From: [Actinomadura] parvosata subsp. kistnae
GTDB taxonomy: Bacteria > Actinomycetota > Actinomycetes > Streptosporangiales > Streptosporangiaceae
Direction: 5' to 3'
NCBI RefSeq assembly: GCF_900323885.1
Contig: NZ_OOHJ01000008.1
Location: forward strand, 62,001-126,000
DNA length: 64,000 bases
The stretch's first letter is position 1, and each line of letters starts with the position of its first letter. A program made the position numbers and the translations under genes. Below the pieces are notes generated by a model, which saw only the letters and a program-made list of their open reading frames with translations, was not told the DNA's origin and made no database searches. Shown here one piece after another: positions 19,445-29,300 of this stretch.

Positions 19445-20428
19445 TCAGCCCCAGCAGTTGGCCAGGCCGAAGGAGGTGTCCTTGGCCTCGACCCCGGAGA
19501 CGGGCTTGTCGGTGATGAGGGTGACGCCGGTGTCGGTGTAGCCGGCGGCCTTCTTGCCGCTCTTGGCGAAGTCGGCGACGGCCTTGACGCCGTCCTCGGC
19601 CATCTTGAGCGGGTACTGCTGGCTGGTGGCGGCGATCTGGCCGGACTGGACGGCCTTGGTGCCGGTGCAGCCGCCGTCCACGGAGACGATCAGCACGTCC
19701 TTCTCGCGGCCCTTGGCCTTGAGCGCGGTGTACGCGCCGAGCGCGGCGGGCTCGTTGATGGTGTAGACGAGGTTGATGTCGGGGGCCTTCTGCAGGCAGT
19801 TCTCCATGGCGGTCTGGCCCTTGGCCTGGTCGCCGCGGGTGTCCTGGGAGCAGACGACGGACGGGTCGCCCGCCGCGACGCCGAAGCCCTTGAGGAAGCC
19901 GTCGTGCCTGAGCTGGCCGACGGTGATGCCGGGGGCCAGGTCCAGCGTGGCGATCTTCGCGGGTTTGCCGGCCATGGCGGCCTTGGCGTACTGGCCGATC
20001 AGCTCGCCGGCCTTGAAGTTGTCGGTGGCGAACAGCGCGTCGGTGGCGTCTTGGGGCTCGGTGGGGGTGTCGAGGGCGATGACGAGCACGCCCGCGTCGC
20101 GGGCCTTCTTGATCGCGGGGACGATGGCCTTGGTGTCGCTCGGGGTGATGAGGATGCCCTTGACGCCGGCGGCCACCATGTTCTCGATGGCGGTGATCTG
20201 GGCGGCGTTGTCGCCGTCGAACTTGCCCGCGGCGCTCATCAGCTCCATCCCGTTGGCCTGCGCCGCCTTCTGGGCGCCTTCCTTCATCTTGACGAAGAAC
20301 GGGTTGGTCTCGGTCTTGGTGATCAGGCCGACCTTGGGGGTGGCGGAGGAGGCGCTCTGCCCGTTACCTCCGCAGCCGGCGAGCAGCAGTGCGGTGACGA
20401 GCAGTCCGGCCGGAAGCTTCGCATTCAT
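19445..20428 (-). CDS. frcB: Sugar ABC transporter substrate-binding lipoprotein, fructose-type
   Basis: 327 residues. The lipobox LLLAGCGG puts the lipidated cysteine near residue 19. The mature part is a periplasmic-binding type I fold with [38 protein letters not shown] and [19 protein letters not shown], a pattern I recognise from rhizobial FrcB. It is first in the operon frcB-frcC-frcA-lacI; the permease ATG follows its stop after 2 nt. Transcription starts at a region with two LacI-type operators. The ligand could be fructose or a related pentose/polyol. Confidence 0.9.
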   Translation of the reverse strand: MNAKLPAGLLVTALLLAGCGGNGQSASSATPKVGLITKTETNPFFVKMKEGAQKAAQANGMELMSAAGKFDGDNAAQITAIENMVAAGVKGILITPSDTKAIVPAIKKARDAGVLVIALDTPTEPQDATDALFATDNFKAGELIGQYAKAAMAGKPAKIATLDLAPGITVGQLRHDGFLKGFGVAAGDPSVVCSQDTRGDQAKGQTAMENCLQKAPDINLVYTINEPAALGAYTALKAKGREKDVLIVSVDGGCTGTKAVQSGQIAATSQQYPLKMAEDGVKAVADFAKSGKKAAGYTDTGVTLITDKPVSGVEAKDTSFGLANCWG

Positions 20429-20454
20429 GACGGTTCCTATCAGGGGGGATTCGA

Positions 20455-20484
20455 TGTCATCGTTGACATATGTCATCGTTGACA
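20455..20484. promoter_or_regulatory. Two tandem LacI-type operators in the divergent frc/kinase promoter
   Basis: TGTCATCGTTGACA occurs at 20455-20468 and again at 20471-20484, 16 bp centre to centre. Each is an inverted repeat TGTCA-N4-TGACA with CG in the middle, the usual LacI-family design. The TTGACA parts also resemble -35 elements for the rightward kinase gene, so a bound repressor would occlude RNA polymerase. A weaker half-like copy (TGTTGCGATGATGA) follows at about 20492. Confidence 0.8.
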
Positions 20485-20554
20485 TCGGCTGTGTTGCGAT
20501 GATGAACTCCGATCCGGAAAACGTCAACGCCCCCCACCGGAAAGGTCCGACCAG

Positions 20555-21475
20555 ATGATCGCCGTCCTGGGCGAGTGCGTGGCCGACAGCTTCACCGACC
20601 GGCCCGCGGCGGGCTCCGCCGAGCTGGTGCTGCGGGCGCTGCCCGGCGGCGGCCCGGCGAACACGGCGGTGGCGCTGGCGCGGCTCGGCACGCGGGCGCG
20701 CTTCCTCGGGCGGCTCTCGCACGACGTGTTCGGCGCGCTGTTCCGCGAGCACCTGTCCTCGTCGGGGGTCGACCTGGCGGCCTGCGTGGTGGCCGGGGAG
20801 CCGAGCACGCTGGCGGTCGCCGCCCTCGACGAGCGCGGCCGGGCCGAGTACACCTTCTACGCCGCCGGCACCGCCGACTGGCAGTGGACCCCCGCCGAGC
20901 TCGACCAGACCCGCCTCGGCTCCGCCTCCTGCCTGCACACCGGCTCGCTCGCGCTGGTCAAGCAGCCGGGCGCGGCGGCCGTGGAGGAGTTCGCCAGGGC
21001 GGCCGCCGCGCGGGCCACGATCTCGATCGACCCCAACGTGCGCCCCAGCCTCGCCGCCCGCGAGGACTACCAGGTGGAGCGCTGGTGCGCGTTCGCCGAT
21101 GTGCTCAGGCTCAGCGACGACGACCTCGCCTTCCTGCTGCCCGGCGTGCCGCCGGAGCGGGCCTGCGACCGCTGGCACGACGCCGGGGCCCGGCTCGTCG
21201 TCATCACCCTGGGCGCGGCCGGGGCGCTGGTGTCGCTCGACGGCGAGCGGGCCAGGGTCGCGGCGCCGCGCGTGGCGGTGGTCGACACCGTGGGCGCGGG
21301 CGACGCGTTCACCGCCGGGCTGCTGCACGCCCTGGAGGCCAAGGGGCTGCTCGGCGGCCGGCTCGACGGGCTCGACATGGAGACGGTCGTCTCGGCGGCC
21401 GAGCTCGCGGCCCGGGTGTCGGCGCTGACCTGCTCGGTGGCGGGCGCCGACCCGCCCTGGGCGTACCAGCTGTGA
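20555..21475 (+). CDS. PfkB-family carbohydrate kinase (fructokinase-like)
   Basis: 306 residues. N-terminal [15 protein letters not shown] and C-terminal [14 protein letters not shown] are the two PfkB signatures; the second contains the catalytic Asp and the anion hole. It is transcribed away from frcB, with which it shares the operator region. An intracellular kinase paired with a CUT2 transporter matches the Rhizobium frcBCAK arrangement, so it probably phosphorylates the imported sugar. Fructose is favoured but ribose- or tagatose-type substrates are possible. The stop codon lies in the loop of a terminator. Confidence 0.9.
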   Translation: MIAVLGECVADSFTDRPAAGSAELVLRALPGGGPANTAVALARLGTRARFLGRLSHDVFGALFREHLSSSGVDLAACVVAGEPSTLAVAALDERGRAEYTFYAAGTADWQWTPAELDQTRLGSASCLHTGSLALVKQPGAAAVEEFARAAAARATISIDPNVRPSLAAREDYQVERWCAFADVLRLSDDDLAFLLPGVPPERACDRWHDAGARLVVITLGAAGALVSLDGERARVAAPRVAVVDTVGAGDAFTAGLLHALEAKGLLGGRLDGLDMETVVSAAELAARVSALTCSVAGADPPWAYQL

Positions 21476-21487
21476 GCCCAGGGCGGG
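21451..21487. terminator. Bidirectional hairpin between the PfkB gene and rhaS
   Basis: CCCGCCCTGGGC (21451-21462) and GCCCAGGGCGGG (21476-21487) form a perfect 12-bp stem. The 13-nt loop contains the kinase stop codon. It separates two convergent genes. Confidence 0.75.
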
Positions 21488-21496
21488 GGCGCCTGT

Positions 21497-22564
21497 CTAG
21501 AAGTCGAAGTCGTCGATGTTGTCCTTGGTGAACACGAACGGGTCGCCGAGCAGCACGGTGCCGTCCTTGCCGACGGTGTACTCGCCCAGCTTGCCCGCGG
21601 TGAACTTGTCGCCCTCCTTGCCGGTGATCAGGCCGGAGGCCAGCGCGCCGCCGGTGTAGGCGGCCAGGTAGCCCAGGTCCGACGGGTTCCACAGGGCGAA
21701 CGACTTGACCGTGCCGTCCTTGACGTAGGCGCGCATCTGGTTCGGCGTGCCCAGGCCGGTCAGCTGCACCTTGCCCTTGTAGGCCGAGCCGGACAAGTAG
21801 CGGGCCGCCGCCGCCACCCCGACCGTGGTCGGCGAGATGATGCCCTTCAGGTTCGGGTACTTGGCCAGCAGGCCCTGGGCCTCCTGGAAGGACTTCTGGT
21901 CGTCGTCGTCGCCGTAGACGGTGGCGACCAGCTTCAGTTTGCTGTTCTCCGGCTTGGCCAGCTCGGTCTTCATCATCGCGATCCAGGCGTTCTGGTTGGT
22001 CGCGTTCGCGGTCGCGGACAGGATCGCGATCTCCCCGCCGTCCGGGCCGACCGCCTCACTGATCAGCTTGATCTGGGAGGCGGCGATGCCCTCCGCGCTG
22101 GCCTGGTTGATGAAGGCGTCCCGGCAGGACGGGTTGGTGTCGGAGTCGTAGGTGACCACCTTCGCGCCGGCGGCGCGGGCCTCCTGCAGCGCGCCGCAGA
22201 TGGCGTCCTTGTCGTTGGCCGAGACCACGATCACGTCGGTGCCCTGCTGCGACAGCGTGTTGATGTAGGAGACCTGGGCGGACGGGCTGGCCTCCGACGG
22301 TCCTGTCTGGCTGTAGACGCCCTTGAACTCCGCCACCGCGACCTTGCCGCCCTTGTTGTCGGAGGCGTCGAAGTAGGGGTTGTTGACCTGCTTGGGCAGG
22401 AAGGCGATCTTCAAACCCTCCTTGATCGTCTTCGCGCCGCCGCTCGCCCCCGTCTGAGCGGGGGCGGCGGGCTCCTCGGCACTGGCGCAGCCGGTGGCGG
22501 CGAGGGTGAGCGCGGTGAGCATCGCCAGGGCGACCGCCCGGCCGCCTCGCATTCTCGCTGACAT
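21497..22564 (-). CDS. rhaS: Rhamnose ABC transporter substrate-binding lipoprotein
   Basis: 355 residues with lipobox LAATGCAS (Cys about residue 26). The mature sequence follows the RhaS pattern closely: IAFLPKQVNNPYFD, EFKGVYSQTGPSEAS, SYINTLSQQGTDVIVVSAND, YGDDDDQKSFQEAQGLLAKYPNLKGIISPTTVG and GLGTPNQMRAYVKDGT. It binds the sugar outside the membrane. It is the last gene of rhaT-rhaP-rhaQ-rhaS, 9 nt after rhaQ. L-rhamnose specificity is inferred from this resemblance. Confidence 0.92.
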   Translation of the reverse strand: MSARMRGGRAVALAMLTALTLAATGCASAEEPAAPAQTGASGGAKTIKEGLKIAFLPKQVNNPYFDASDNKGGKVAVAEFKGVYSQTGPSEASPSAQVSYINTLSQQGTDVIVVSANDKDAICGALQEARAAGAKVVTYDSDTNPSCRDAFINQASAEGIAASQIKLISEAVGPDGGEIAILSATANATNQNAWIAMMKTELAKPENSKLKLVATVYGDDDDQKSFQEAQGLLAKYPNLKGIISPTTVGVAAAARYLSGSAYKGKVQLTGLGTPNQMRAYVKDGTVKSFALWNPSDLGYLAAYTGGALASGLITGKEGDKFTAGKLGEYTVGKDGTVLLGDPFVFTKDNIDDFDF

Positions 22565-22573
22565 GGTGTGTCC

Positions 22574-23611
22574 TCACTCCTGGGGCAGGGGGGTGACGGG
22601 CCGCCGCCGGCGCCATCGCTCGCGCAGCATGGCGGCGACGTTGGGGCCCACGACCGAGACGATGAGCAGGGATCCGGTGATGATGGTCAGGGTGTTGGCC
22701 GGGACGTAGGCCAGTTGCAACGCGTTGCGCAGGATGCCGAGCAGCACGACCGCGGCCAGCACACCGGCCAGCCGGCCGCGCCCGCCGAAGATGGACACCC
22801 CGCCCAGCAGGACGGCCGCCACCACGGCCAGCTCCAGGCCGTTGCCGTTGTCGGCGCGGGCGCTGGCGTAGCGCAGCGTCCAGAACACCCCGGCCAGCGC
22901 CGACATCGCGCCCGTGGCCACGAACAGCCAGAACTTGGTGCGGGCCACGTCGATGCCGGTGAAGCGGGCGGCCTCGGCGTTGTTGCCCATCGCGTACAGG
23001 CCGCGGCCGATCGGGGTGGCGTGCAGCACCAGGCCGAACACGACCGCCAGCACCGCCACCACGATGATCATCCACGGGATGGTCAGGCCCGGGATCGGGG
23101 CGATCGCCCCCATGGTCCACTCCGGCGGGTAGTCGGCCACCGCGCGGTCGCCGAGCACCACGTACGCCAGCCCCCGGTACAGGGCGAGCGTGCCGATCGT
23201 GACCGCTAGCGACGGCAGCCCGAACGCGGTCACGAACAGGCCGTTCACCGCGCCCAGCAGCGCGCCGAGCAGCAGCGCGACGGCGACCAGCACCGGCAGC
23301 GAGGTGACGCCCCACAACCAGAGCTGGCCCATGACCGTGCAGGTCAGGCCGAGCACGCTGGCCACCGACAGGTCGATCTCGCCGGTGACGATCACCAGCG
23401 TCATGGGCAGCGCGATCAACGCGATCGGGATGACCTCCAGCGTGACGAACCGCCAGAAGCGCGGGCTGGCCACCCCCTCGATCGCCAGCGCGCCCACCCC
23501 GACCACCAGGACCAGCGCGACGAGCAGGACGGCGTCCCAGGAGCCGGCCACGGCGCGCAGGCGGGTCGCGCGCTCGCCCCTTCCCGGAGCCCGCGTCGCG
23601 CGCTCAGCCAT
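22574..23611 (-). CDS. rhaQ: Rhamnose ABC transporter permease
   Basis: 345 residues with eight to ten hydrophobic helices of the CUT2 permease family. Conserved segments include TGEIDLSVASVLGL, GLFVTAFGLPSLAVTIGTLALYRG, GIDVARTKFWLF and GGVSIFGGRGRLAGV. Its start overlaps the end of the other permease by 8 nt, so the pair is made together and forms the membrane channel with RhaT. Assignment as Q rather than P follows the gene order only. Confidence 0.9.
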   Translation of the reverse strand: MAERATRAPGRGERATRLRAVAGSWDAVLLVALVLVVGVGALAIEGVASPRFWRFVTLEVIPIALIALPMTLVIVTGEIDLSVASVLGLTCTVMGQLWLWGVTSLPVLVAVALLLGALLGAVNGLFVTAFGLPSLAVTIGTLALYRGLAYVVLGDRAVADYPPEWTMGAIAPIPGLTIPWMIIVVAVLAVVFGLVLHATPIGRGLYAMGNNAEAARFTGIDVARTKFWLFVATGAMSALAGVFWTLRYASARADNGNGLELAVVAAVLLGGVSIFGGRGRLAGVLAAVVLLGILRNALQLAYVPANTLTIITGSLLIVSVVGPNVAAMLRERWRRRRPVTPLPQE

Positions 23612-24629
23612 TGCCGTTCCTTCCTCTCAGGGACCGGGCCAGGCGGACCGCCAGCGCCCGGTCCAGGCCGATCGCGGCCAGGATCAGCGCCCCCACGGCC
23701 GCCCGCTGCCAGAACGGGCTCACCCCGAGCACCGGCAGCGCGCTGCTGATCGTGGTCAGCAGCACCGCGCCGAGCGCGGCGCCGTAGACCGAGCCGCTGC
23801 CGCCGAAGATGGCCACGCCGCCGACCACGACGGCGGCCACCACGTTCAGCTCGAAGCCGGTGCCGGCGTTGGCGTCCAGGGTGCCGAAGCGGGCCGCGTA
23901 CAGGACTCCGGCCAGGCCCGCCAGGGCGCCGCTGGCGACGAACGCGGCGAACACCCGCTTACCGACCGGGATGCCGGCCAGGCGGGCGGCGGGCGGGCTG
24001 GAGCCGATCGCGTACAGCTCCCGGCCGCCGCGGTACGTGCGCAGGTAGTAGCCGGCCGCCACCAGCACCACCACGGCGAACAACGCGAGCACCGGCACGC
24101 CCAGCACCGTGGCGCTGCCCATGCGCAGGAAGCCCGGCGGCATGTCGGCGGCGTTGATCTGGCGGCCCGTCGCCCAGGTGTAGTCGATGCCGCGGAAGAC
24201 GTACAGGGTGCCGAGCGTGACCACCAACGCGGGGACGCGGGCGGCGGCGATCAGCGCGCCGTTGACCACCCCGCAGGCCGCGCCGAGCAGCACGCCGGCG
24301 GCCAGCGCGAGCGGCACGGGCAGGCCCGGGTTCGCCACGAACAGGCTGCCCGTCGCGAACGCCGACAGGCCCAGCACCGAGCCGACCGACAGGTCCACGT
24401 TGCGGGTGATGACCACGATGCTCTGGCCGACCGCGAGCACGGCGAGGATGGTCGAGCCGAGCAGCAGGTCCTTGATCCCCTGCGCGGTCAGGAAGCGCGG
24501 GTTGACCAGCACCGTCACGCCGACCAGCAGCGCCAGCGCGACCGCGATGCCCAGCTCCCTGATCACCAGCACGCGGTGCACCAGCCGGGTGCGCTCCTCG
24601 GCCCCGCCGAGCACCCCGACCGCCGTCAT
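23604..24629 (-). CDS. rhaP: Rhamnose ABC transporter permease
   Basis: 341 residues from ATG 24629, preferred over a GTG at 24665 because GGGGAGGC lies just upstream. CUT2 permease motifs: [58 protein letters not shown] and [14 protein letters not shown]. About nine transmembrane helices. A 19-codon reading frame bridges the 52 nt between the rhaT stop and this start, with ATGA overlaps at both ends, which may carry ribosomes across (see the feature at 24626). Confidence 0.9.
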   Translation of the reverse strand: MTAVGVLGGAEERTRLVHRVLVIRELGIAVALALLVGVTVLVNPRFLTAQGIKDLLLGSTILAVLAVGQSIVVITRNVDLSVGSVLGLSAFATGSLFVANPGLPVPLALAAGVLLGAACGVVNGALIAAARVPALVVTLGTLYVFRGIDYTWATGRQINAADMPPGFLRMGSATVLGVPVLALFAVVVLVAAGYYLRTYRGGRELYAIGSSPPAARLAGIPVGKRVFAAFVASGALAGLAGVLYAARFGTLDANAGTGFELNVVAAVVVGGVAIFGGSGSVYGAALGAVLLTTISSALPVLGVSPFWQRAAVGALILAAIGLDRALAVRLARSLRGRNGNG

Positions 24630-24685
24630 CGCCCGCCTCCCCGCACGCCGGCCGCCCTGCGCCACCGCACCGACCGGGCCCTCAT
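24626..24685 (-). other. Bridging mini-reading-frame between rhaT and rhaP
   Basis: An ATG at 24685 overlaps the rhaT stop (ATGA), reads 19 codons rich in Arg ([19 protein letters not shown]) and ends in a TGA that overlaps the rhaP ATG. The peptide itself is unlikely to matter; the arrangement could couple translation of rhaT to rhaP. It may equally be chance in GC-rich DNA. Confidence 0.3.
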
Positions 24686-26199
24686 ACGACGCCCCGCTGG
24701 CCCGTCGCGGCGAGCATGACCGACTCCTCGTCCGCCCGCGCCCGCGGGATCTCCGCGGCCAGGCGGCCCTCGTGCATCACCAGCACCCGGTCGGCCATGC
24801 CGAGCACCTCGGGCAGCTCGCTGGAGATCATCAGCACCGCCACGCCCTGCCCGGCCAGCTCCGACAGCAGCCGGTGCACCTCGGCCTTGGTGCCCACGTC
24901 GATGCCGCGCGTCGGCTCGTCCACGATCAGCACCCGCGGCTGCGTGGACAGCCACTTGGCCAGCACCACCTTCTGCTGGTTGCCGCCCGACAGGGTGGAG
25001 ACGGGGTCGGTGAGCCGGGCGGTCTTGACCCGCAGCCGCTCGCTCCACTCGCGGGCGGCCGCCCGCTCGCCGCCGCCGAGCAGCAGCCCGAGCCGGCTCA
25101 GCGACCAGCGCCGGGTGAGGGTCGCGTTGCGCTCGACGGACAGCTCCATCACCAGGCCCTGCTGGCGCCGGTCCTCGGGGACGAGGGCCAGCCCGGCGGC
25201 GATCGCGGCGGCCGTGTCACCCTTCGGCAGCGGTTTCCCGCCGGCCAGCACCTCGCCCTCGTCGTAGCGGTCCACGCCGAACACGGCGCGGGCCACCTCG
25301 CTGCGCCCGGCCCCGACCAGCCCGGCCAGCGCCACGATCTCGCCGGCGTGCAGGGTGAAGGAGACGCCGGTGAAGGCGCCGTGCCGCGTCAGCCCCCGCA
25401 CCTCCAGCCGGGCCTCCAGCCGGGCCTCCCCTGGCGCCGTCGCGGTCTTGGGGTAGAGGGACGACACCTCGCGGCCGACCATCCGGCGGACCAGCTCCTC
25501 GACGGTGAGCTCGGAGGCCGGCCCGGTGGAGACCCAGCGGCCGTCCCGCATGACCGTGACGCGCCGGCACAACGCGAAGATCTCGTCGAAGCGGTGGGAG
25601 ATGAACAGCACCGCCGCGCCCGCCTCGCGCAGCGAGGCCACCACCGAGAACAGCCGCTCGACCTCCACGCCCGACAGCGCCGCCGTCGGCTCGTCCATGA
25701 TCAGGATGCGCGCGTCGAACGCCAGCGCCTTGGCGATCTCCACGAGCTGCTGGTCGGCGATGGACAGCCCGCGCGCGGGCCGGTCGGGGTCGAGCTGGAT
25801 GCCGAGCCTGGCGAACAGCTCGGCCGTCGCGGCCCGCATGGCCCTGGCGTCGATGCGGCGCAGGGAGCGCAGGGGCTGGCGGCTCATGAAGATGTTCTCG
25901 GCCACGGACAGGTCGGGGAACAGCGTGGGCTCCTGGTAGATCACCGCGATGCCCGCCGCCTGCGCGTCACCGGGGCCGGTGAGTCTCAGCTCCTTCCCGT
26001 CCACCGTCAACGTGCCCGTGTCGGCCTGATGGGCGCCGGCCAGGATCTTCACCAAGGTGGACTTGCCGGCGCCGTTCTCGCCCACCAGGCCGTGGACCTC
26101 GCCGGGCCAGAGGTCGAGCCGTACGTTCTGGAGTGCTCGCACGGCGCCGAAGGATTTGCTCACGTCACGCAGCGAAAGGATGGGAGGTGGTTCACTCAT
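24682..26199 (-). CDS. rhaT: Rhamnose ABC transporter ATP-binding protein with two ATPase domains
   Basis: 505 residues from ATG 26199, preceded by GGAGGG. Domain 1 has Walker A GENGAGKS, a degenerate signature ([15 protein letters not shown]) and Walker [13 protein letters not shown]. Domain 2 has the altered Walker A typical of CUT2 proteins ([12 protein letters not shown]), signature [15 protein letters not shown] and Walker [13 protein letters not shown]. This fused form energises sugar import with RhaP and RhaQ. It is first in the operon; an AAAACGTTTT operator sits 25 bp upstream. No rhamnose isomerase, kinase or aldolase is in the window. Confidence 0.92.
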   Translation of the reverse strand: MSEPPPILSLRDVSKSFGAVRALQNVRLDLWPGEVHGLVGENGAGKSTLVKILAGAHQADTGTLTVDGKELRLTGPGDAQAAGIAVIYQEPTLFPDLSVAENIFMSRQPLRSLRRIDARAMRAATAELFARLGIQLDPDRPARGLSIADQQLVEIAKALAFDARILIMDEPTAALSGVEVERLFSVVASLREAGAAVLFISHRFDEIFALCRRVTVMRDGRWVSTGPASELTVEELVRRMVGREVSSLYPKTATAPGEARLEARLEVRGLTRHGAFTGVSFTLHAGEIVALAGLVGAGRSEVARAVFGVDRYDEGEVLAGGKPLPKGDTAAAIAAGLALVPEDRRQQGLVMELSVERNATLTRRWSLSRLGLLLGGGERAAAREWSERLRVKTARLTDPVSTLSGGNQQKVVLAKWLSTQPRVLIVDEPTRGIDVGTKAEVHRLLSELAGQGVAVLMISSELPEVLGMADRVLVMHEGRLAAEIPRARADEESVMLAATGQRGVV

Positions 26200-26212
26200 G
26201 TGCCCTCCGGCC

Positions 26213-26233
26213 AACGTTTCGGCAAAACGTTTT
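26213..26233. promoter_or_regulatory. LacI-type operator upstream of rhaT
   Basis: AAAACGTTTT (26224-26233) is a perfect palindrome centred on CG, and AACGTTT (26213-26219) just beside it is a second imperfect copy. The position immediately upstream of rhaT, in otherwise AT-poor DNA, suggests repression by a LacI-family protein not encoded nearby. Confidence 0.6.
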
Positions 26234-26380
26234 AAGGTGTCCAGAACGTAAAACGGCGGCGTGTAACGTGTCAACGGAGGAAAGCGTTTGCCGGGCCGGG
26301 GAAATCGGCCCTTGACGCCTCGACACGGCAACGCGTAGGTTGGCGAATTGGAGCGATGATTTTAAATCGATTTATGCTCT

Positions 26381-29300
26381 TTACTCGGCCGGGACCGTCC
26401 GGTAGCCGTTCCACACGAAACGGGCCGTCGTCACCGCGTCGTCGCCGTCGCCCGTGATGAGCTGGTGGATCGCGATGCCGTCCAGCTCGCGGTACTCGCA
26501 CCACTCGTGGTCCGACGTCAGTACCAGGTCCAGCCCCAGATCCACCAGCAGGTCGAACACCTGCCCCCGGTTCGCCCGGTCCACCCCCACGAACACCTCG
26601 TCCAGCAGGATGAACCGCGGGCACCCGGGATCGCTCTGGTAGTGCGCCGCCACGGCGGCGAACAGCGGCAGGTGCAGGGCGATCGCCTTCTCCCCGCCCG
26701 ACAGCGCTCCGTGCAGCTTCCTCGTCAGGTCCTGCCAGCCCTGCCCGTCGCCCCGGTCGAGCCGCACCACGAACCGGTGCCAGGCCGTGTAGTCGAGCAC
26801 CTTCATCAGCTGGTCCTCCCAGCTCGCCGAGGAGTCGTCGGCGCGCGCCTCCTCCACCCGGTCCCTGAAGAACGCGTACAGCGCCTCCCTGTCGGACTCC
26901 GACAGCCCGGCCGGGTCGCGCAGCAGCAGGTCGCGGGCCGCGCGGGTGCCGGGCGACTGGGCCGGGTCCACCTGCCACACCAGGCGCACCGCGACCCGCG
27001 AGGCGGTGCGGACGCGTTCGAGGCGCTGGTTCATGCCCTCCACCAGGGCGCTCGCCTGCCTGATGCGGTCGGCCAGGTGCCGCCGCGTGTCGCCGGCCAG
27101 CGTCCGGTCGAACAGGTCCCGCTCCGCCTCCGTGATGGCGCGGCGCCGCTCGTCGCGCTCCTCGCGCAACGCGTCGCGCAGCGCCGCCGCCCCCGCCCGC
27201 ACGCCGTGCACGGTGGCGGTCAGCACCTGGACGTCCTCGTCGGGCGCCAGCTCCAGGTCGGCCCGCCCGGACAGCACCTCCCTGGCGTGGTGGAAGGCGT
27301 CCCGCAGGCGCGCCTCGGCCTCCCTGACGTTCTTGTGCTCGCACGGGACGGACGCGAGCTGCCCGGCCACCCCCTTGGCTGCCTCCAGGACGGCCCGCGC
27401 CCCCGCCTCCGGAGGCAGCTGGACGCGCACCCCGGCGTCCACCGGCAGGTGCCCGGCCACCAGGCGGCGGAAGCGGCCGCACACCTCGTCGCGCGCCCGG
27501 CCCGCCTCGGCCTGCCTGTCCTCGGCGGTGGCCAGCTCGCCGCGCAGCCGCCCGAGCGTGGCGTTGAGCCGGGCCAGGTCGTCGTTGACCGACCTGATCA
27601 GGCGGCGGCAGGCGCGGTGCGCGTGCTGGGCCTGCTGGAGCTGCTCCAGGAGGGCCTCGTGCTCGCCGCCGGCCGCCGGCTCGATCGCGGCCAGCCGCTC
27701 GGCCAGCACGACGGCGGCGGCCGCCGCCTCCTCGGCGCGTTCGACGGCCTCGATCGCGAGCTGCTCGTACCCGGCGGCGGTCTCCGCGGCCAGGGCGGCG
27801 CGCTCGCGGGCGGCGCGGGCGTCGGCGCGGCGGTCGTGCCAGACGGCGCCCGCCGTCTCGGCGGCGCGCAGCGCCTCCTCCAGGTTGGCGAGCGCGGCCG
27901 GCGCGGCGGGCAGGGCGTGCCGGCCGGCCAGCTCGTTCAGGAGGCGCCGGCACCTGGTGACGTCCTGCTCGCGCTCGCGCAGCCGCCCCTCCTCGGTCCT
28001 GAGCCGGTCCCCCAGCAGCGCGACCCGCCGCACGGCGCCGTCGAGCGCCTGGACCGCCTCGGCGTACGGGCCCCGGTCGGGCCTGCGCCGCAGCTCGGCG
28101 GCCAGGGTGTCGCGGTCGGCGTCCACCACGGCCAGCTGGTGGTCGCACTCGGCGAGCCGCCCCGCCAGCTCGCCGAGGCGGTCGTCCAGCTCGGCGACGC
28201 GGCGGCGCCTGGCCCGCTCACGGGCGGTGGCGCCGATGTAGGACGGCTCCGGCTTCACCCACCGGCCGGCCGCCGGGCCCAGCCGCCAGGATCCGTCGGC
28301 GCCGACGACGGCCGGATGGTCGACGCCGATCGCGGTCGGGGCGAACGCGATGCCGCTCAGCACGGTGTCGGCCGAGACCGGCGAGCCCGCCTCCGTGAAC
28401 AGCACGTGCGCCAGGCTGTAGCCGGGGGCGGGCCGCGACAGCGCGGCCACGGCGAACGCGTCGTGCTCCCCCGCGTCGAACCCGCCGTCGGGCCGCAACC
28501 ACAGGCCGAGCAGCCCCGACGCCTCCAGCGCCGCCTCCACCCCGGCCTGCGCCACCGGGTCGAGCCCCGACCTGAAAGCGACGGCCCGCCACAGCGGGGT
28601 GCCCGGGCGTTCCCGCCGGGCGGCGGCGCCGCGGGTGTGCGGGGCGGGCGGCTCCGGCACGGAGGTGTCGTCGAGGCCGTCACGCTCCCTGGCCAGGCCG
28701 GCGCGCTCGGCCGCCAGCCGCTCCCGCAGGGCCGTCAGGTGCTGCTGGCGGGCGGCCAGCTCGACCGCGGCCATCGTGCGGGCGGTGCAGACCAGCTCGT
28801 CGGCCCGCTCGAAGTCCTCGGCCAGCCCGGCGAGCACGGCCGGTTCGAGCTGGAGCTGCGTGCAGCCGGCCGCCCAGTCGGCCAGGGCGGCGGCCAGGTC
28901 GCGGGCCCGGTCGTCGCGCAGCCGCTCGGCCCGGTCGTGGGCCTCCTGGGCGGTGGCGAGGTCGTCCCTGGCCTGGTCGCGGTCGTGCTCGGCGGCGGTG
29001 CGGCGCTCGACCGCCTCGTCGTGCCGGGCCGCGCCCGCCCTGACCTCCCTGATCTGGGCGGCCCGGCTGGTGACGGCGGCCCGCAACAACTCCCGCGCCC
29101 GCCGCACGGCCGCCTCGCCGTCCGCCCCGTCCTCCGGCTGCACCGCCCGTCCCGGCGGCGCCGCGCGACCCGGATCCGCCGCGCGACCCGGATCCGCCGC
29201 CCGTCCCGGCGGCGCCGCGCGACCTGGCGCCCCCGCTCGTTCGGAGGCCGCCGCGTGTTCCGGGTTCGCCGCTCGTTCCGTCTCGTCGTGGGCGGTGAGG

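Noticed and set aside
26200..26380. Remnant of jetD between jetC and rhaT
   Set aside because: The 181-bp gap contains an AT-rich promoter and operators; none of its frames shows a DUF2399 or Toprim motif.
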